From an uncultured Chitinophagaceae bacterium (GTDB lineage Bacteria; Bacteroidota; Bacteroidia; Chitinophagales; Chitinophagaceae), in NCBI GenBank assembly GCA_936908745.1, contig CAKZFX010000021.1, positions 95,444-159,443 on the forward strand: DNA of 64,000 nucleotides, read 5' to 3'. Positions 61,086 to 64,000 of this stretch are shown piece after piece. The notes under the pieces are model-generated. The model saw only the letters and a program-made list of their open reading frames with translations. It was not told the origin of the DNA and ran no database searches. Position numbers and translations under genes: made by a program. Position 1 is the stretch's first letter. Each line of letters begins with the position of its first letter.

Positions 61086-61844
61086 TTATTCAGCTTTTTT
61101 TTCCATCCCGTTTTCCTCCACGATGGAGTCGGCATTGACAATGCCCAGTCTTTCTACGGCAGCCTGTGCCGCTATTTGCGAAGCATCTTTTTTATTAAAG
61201 GCTTTACCTCTTGCCACTTCATTGCCATCGATCACAGCGGCCATGGTAAATAAGCGGCGTCCATTTTCGAGGCGCTCTTCCAGTGTTTCAAATTCCAGCA
61301 CTTTGCCATTTTTATTGGCCCAGCCATAGAGTTTGTTTTTGTGATTGATCTCCAGGTTTTCGAGATCATCCATAAACATGTGTGGCAGGATAATGTATTC
61401 CAACACCCATTTGCTTGTCAGCTTATAACCATGATCGAGGTAGATAGCGCCGACAAGGGCTTCCAGTGTATTACCAAATATCTGGCTCACTTTTAAAGAG
61501 CCATCCATTTTGTTGTATAAGGTTACTTTTTTCAAACCCATGCGCACGGCGATATCATTCAACTGCTGACGGTTGACCATTTTACTGCGCATTTCCGTCA
61601 GGAAACCTTCGCCTTTGTAGGGATAACGTTTGAAAAGATAGTCAGCCACCAATGCACTCAACACCGCATCGCCGAGATATTCAAGGCGTTCGTTGTTCTC
61701 ATCTGCGCCTTCGCGGACAGAACGATGTGTAAGGGCTGTTTTATAAAGCGAAATATTGCCGGGTTTAAAACCCAGGATGTTTTTGAGTTCCTTTTTGAAG
61801 GTTGAACCGGCGTGCTTTTTAAAAAGATTCTTAAAGAAATCCAC
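61086..61844 (-). CDS. rnc: Ribonuclease III
   Basis: A 252-residue double-strand-specific endoribonuclease for rRNA and mRNA processing. The RNase III domain has the signature NERLEYLGDAVLSALVADY with the catalytic acidic residues, and a second acidic site in IFGNTLEALVGAIYLD. A double-stranded-RNA-binding domain follows (about 175-240: KLYGWANKNGKVLEFETLE ... KKDASQIAAQAAVERLG). It lies downstream of fabF and acpP, an order seen in many bacteria. Confidence 0.95.
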   Translation of the reverse strand: MDFFKNLFKKHAGSTFKKELKNILGFKPGNISLYKTALTHRSVREGADENNERLEYLGDAVLSALVADYLFKRYPYKGEGFLTEMRSKMVNRQQLNDIAVRMGLKKVTLYNKMDGSLKVSQIFGNTLEALVGAIYLDHGYKLTSKWVLEYIILPHMFMDDLENLEINHKNKLYGWANKNGKVLEFETLEERLENGRRLFTMAAVIDGNEVARGKAFNKKDASQIAAQAAVERLGIVNADSIVEENGMEKKAE

Positions 61845-62003
61845 AAGCGTTAAGCTACGGAAAAAATGCGAAACCTTATTTAGTTAGATTAGTTTATTGG
61901 TTAAATAGTTTTATTGGAATCATCTCTGAAAGTAAAATCACTACAGATACGGTCTTCTGAAATCAAAGATCAGTACCTGATAAACAAATTAACCAGTTCC
62001 CAA

Positions 62004-63257
62004 TTAACCATTATATTTTTTCAGGATAACACAGGCATTGTGGCCACCAAAACCAAATGTATTACTCAACGCTGCATTCACAGTACGTTTTTGTGCTTTG
62101 TTGAAAGTAAAGTTCAGTTTAGGATCCAGTTCCGGATCATCTGTAAAGTGATTGATCGTCGGCGGAACCACATCATCTGTAATCGCTTTTACACAAGCAA
62201 TCGCTTCAATGACACCCGCTGCGCCCAGGCAGTGACCTGTCATTGATTTGGTAGCACTGATGTTCATGTTGTATGCATGGTCGCCAAATACAGAAAGGAT
62301 CGCTTTCACTTCGGCACCATCACCGATTGGTGTGGATGTACCATGTGTATTGATGTAGTCAATTTCTTCCGGCTTCATACCTGCATCTTCCAATGCAGCA
62401 AGCATCACGTTTCTTGCGCCCAATCCTTCCGGGTGTGGCGCCGTGATATGATGCGCATCGGCTGTAGCACCACCGCCTACCACTTCGCAGTAGATTTTAG
62501 CGCCTCTTGCTTTGGCATGTTCCAGTTCTTCGAGCATTAAGATACCGGCCGCTTCACCCATTACAAAGCCATCGCGGTCTTTATCATACGGGCGGCTGGC
62601 TGCTTTAGGATCGTCGTTTCTTTCGCTCATGGCTTTCATGGCGTTGAAACCACCCACACCTGCTTCGCTGATCACGGCTTCACTACCGCCGCTTACAATG
62701 ATATCAGCTTTGCCCAAACGGATCAGGTTAAAGGCTTCCATGATCGCATTGGTACTGCTGGCGCAGGCGCTTACCACGGCAAAGTTGGGACCACGCAGGT
62801 TGTGTCTCATAGATATTTGCCCTGCGGCAATATCCAGGATCATTTTAGGAATGAAGAAAGGATTGAAGCGGGGTGTTCCATCGCCTTTTGCAAATTCCTG
62901 TACTTCATGCTGGAAAGTGATCAATCCGCCAATACCGCTGGCAAATACAACACCGATACGGTCAGGATTGATATTGTCTTTATTCAAACCGGCATCCGCC
63001 ATGGCCTGGTCGCTTACCACGAGTGCAAACTGTGTGAAGCGGTCAATTTTGCGGGCCTCTTTTTTATCTAAGTATTGAGTGGCATCGAAATTTTTAACCT
63101 CGCAGGCAAATCGTGTTCTGAATTTCGAAGCGTCGAACAATGTTATTTGATCAGCGCCAGAAACTCCGTCTACAAGGTTCTTCCAATATTCATCTACTGA
63201 ATTGCCCAGTGGTGTCAAAGCACCCAAGCCTGTTACGACAACTCTTTTTAATTCCAT
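62004..63257 (-). CDS. fabF: 3-oxoacyl-[acyl-carrier-protein] synthase II
   Basis: A 417-residue condensing enzyme of fatty-acid elongation. The Cys-His-His triad is visible: C165 in VVSACASSTN, His in NTHGTSTPIGD and His in MTGHCLGAAG. The start at 63257 (MELKRVVVTGLGALTPLG) is the usual one; the frame extends further upstream but through the terminator and repeat region. It lies 151 bases downstream of acpP, with a terminator hairpin between, so fabF is probably transcribed at a lower level than acpP. Confidence 0.97.
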   Translation of the reverse strand: MELKRVVVTGLGALTPLGNSVDEYWKNLVDGVSGADQITLFDASKFRTRFACEVKNFDATQYLDKKEARKIDRFTQFALVVSDQAMADAGLNKDNINPDRIGVVFASGIGGLITFQHEVQEFAKGDGTPRFNPFFIPKMILDIAAGQISMRHNLRGPNFAVVSACASSTNAIMEAFNLIRLGKADIIVSGGSEAVISEAGVGGFNAMKAMSERNDDPKAASRPYDKDRDGFVMGEAAGILMLEELEHAKARGAKIYCEVVGGGATADAHHITAPHPEGLGARNVMLAALEDAGMKPEEIDYINTHGTSTPIGDGAEVKAILSVFGDHAYNMNISATKSMTGHCLGAAGVIEAIACVKAITDDVVPPTINHFTDDPELDPKLNFTFNKAQKRTVNAALSNTFGFGGHNACVILKKYNG

Positions 63258-63298
63258 ACTAACCAGCTTATAGGTTAAAAATAATCGAAGATAAAAAA

Positions 63299-63336
63299 CC
63301 GCCTTCGCTGCATGTGGCAACACAGTCAGAAGGCGG
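63299..63336 (-). terminator. Terminator or attenuator between acpP and fabF
   Basis: CCGCCTTC (63299-63306) and GAAGGCGG (63329-63336) form an 8-base-pair stem. In the direction acpP to fabF it is followed by TTTTTTATC. It would let most transcripts stop after acpP, in keeping with the high demand for acyl carrier protein. Confidence 0.75.
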
Positions 63337-63349
63337 AGTTCATTTATTC

Positions 63350-63368
63350 CCTGCCTGCGACAGGCAAG
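63350..63368. repeat. Dispersed palindrome, copy E
   Basis: CCTGCCTGCGACAGGCAAG, a single palindromic unit of the family seen in copies A to D, here inside the acpP-fabF gap without the longer flanking parts. Confidence 0.5.
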
Positions 63369-63407
63369 CATTCCGGTTTATTCCGTCAGAGGGAAAACAT
63401 ATTCACA

Positions 63408-63644
63408 TTACTTAGCATGCTCTTCCAGGTAAGACACAGCCTGACCAACCGTAGTGATGGTCTCAGCCTGCTCATCAGGGATAGAGATGTTGAATTCTTT
63501 TTCGAATTCCATAATCAGTTCAACGGTGTCGAGTGAATCGGCTCCGAGGTCGTTGGTGAAAGAAGCTTCATTGGTTACTTCTGCCTCGTCAACTCCAAGC
63601 TTGTCAACGATGATCTTTTTAACTCTTGATGCAATGTCTGACAT
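63408..63644 (-). CDS. acpP: Acyl carrier protein
   Basis: A 78-residue acidic four-helix protein that carries growing acyl chains. The 4'-phosphopantetheine attachment site is Ser37 in LGADSLDTVELIM. Length and sequence (MSDIASRVKKIIVDKLGVDE) are typical. The first gene of acpP-fabF-rnc, with its own promoter. Confidence 0.98.
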   Translation of the reverse strand: MSDIASRVKKIIVDKLGVDEAEVTNEASFTNDLGADSLDTVELIMEFEKEFNISIPDEQAETITTVGQAVSYLEEHAK

Positions 63645-63669
63645 GTCGTAATAGTTTAGTTATTGGGTG

Positions 63670-63696
63670 CAAAAATATACTTTTTGGATAAATCAA
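63670..63696 (-). promoter_or_regulatory. acpP promoter
   Basis: On the minus strand TATTTTTG (63677-63670) fits TAnnTTTG exactly, with TTG (63696-63694) 16 bases upstream. The acpP ATG at 63644 lies 25 bases downstream of the box. Confidence 0.45.
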
Positions 63697-63853
63697 CATC
63701 GTAAAGCCATTTTTTTCCCTTTTTATGCCAAGTTACTGAAAACGAATTAATAACAACGCTCACCGACAAAAGGTTCGATAAAAAATAATGACAGCCGCCG
63801 CTCATTTATTCTAAGTTCTTTGTAAATTGAATGCCTACCAAAGTTCCTTTTGA

Positions 63854-64000
63854 ATGGCTCTGAAAATAATTGATCATGGAAGTAACGAGTACCGTCTTAT
63901 GGTAAAATTGCGGGATGACATTCTGCGCAAACCCCTGGGACTTGGCTTTACGGACGAAGAACTGGAAGGCGAAAAAGAGAATATGCTCATCGGCGCTTTT
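63854..64000 (+). CDS. GNAT family N-acetyltransferase, 5' part only
   Basis: An ATG at 63854 opens a frame that runs to the window edge (49 codons, no stop): MALKIIDHGSNEYRLMVKLR, then DDILRKPLGLGFTDEEL. This N-terminus is typical of a Bacteroidota GNAT acetyltransferase, with the family's first helix (YRLMVKLRDDILRKPLGL). The acetyl-CoA-binding part lies outside the window, so the substrate cannot be judged. Confidence 0.75.
   Translation, partial: MALKIIDHGSNEYRLMVKLRDDILRKPLGLGFTDEELEGEKENMLIGAF

Overview
The window reads as chromosome of a Bacteroidota bacterium, most likely of the family Chitinophagaceae. The basis is content and style: type IX secretion (T9SS) and gliding genes (porV, gldJ, gldF, gldG, a PorP/SprF protein, three proteins with C-terminal sorting domains), bacillithiol synthase BshA, a MurF-Alr fusion, LytTR regulators paired with TPR histidine kinases, promoters of the TTTG-N19-TAnnTTTG type, and almost no Shine-Dalgarno sequences. 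The family assignment is inference; there is no rRNA in the window.

Left part (1-13.7 kb) is accessory. A truncated ricin-lectin protein and two small lipocalin-like proteins lie next to a LytTR regulator/TPR-kinase pair. After an M28 peptidase and bshA comes a three-gene leftward operon headed by a cholesterol-dependent-cytolysin-like protein, divergent from a second, paralogous LytTR/TPR-kinase pair. Both divergent promoters share the same layout, which suggests that each regulator controls the secreted-protein genes facing it.

13.7-28.2 kb is mostly housekeeping: an EnvC-like factor, a DUF4292 lipoprotein, dut and ispF in one leftward operon; porV and gldJ divergent over a 490-base intergenic region; then murF, a TauE-type transporter, a DUF983 protein, tRNA-Ser(GGA), tatD, a polysaccharide deacetylase, gltX, an alpha/beta-hydrolase lipoprotein and a stand-alone B12-binding protein.

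28.3-45 kb holds the circularly permuted ATP-grasp / alpha-E / transglutaminase cluster, interrupted by an S23-type four-helix-bundle gene; an enoyl-CoA hydratase; a three-gene glycan operon (phosphatase-superfamily protein, GH29, GH88); fumC; a metalloprotease-like protein; a small gene with its own terminator; and two large T9SS cargo proteins.

45-64 kb holds lspA, a second S23-type gene, murF-alr, a TerC-type protein, gldF/gldG, iscS-iscU-iscA, methylmalonyl-CoA epimerase, a 15-unit PKD protein with a type B T9SS sorting domain plus its PorP/SprF partner, rnc-fabF-acpP, and the start of a GNAT acetyltransferase.

The most unusual structure is in the intergenic DNA. Both S23 genes lie between arms of an inverted repeat, and the isc/gldF gaps hold inverted repeats of the same near-tandem style but without a gene. 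A second repeat family (a 20-base palindrome and an exact 29-base unit) fills at least five other gaps. No CRISPR array, transposase, integrase or prophage was seen.
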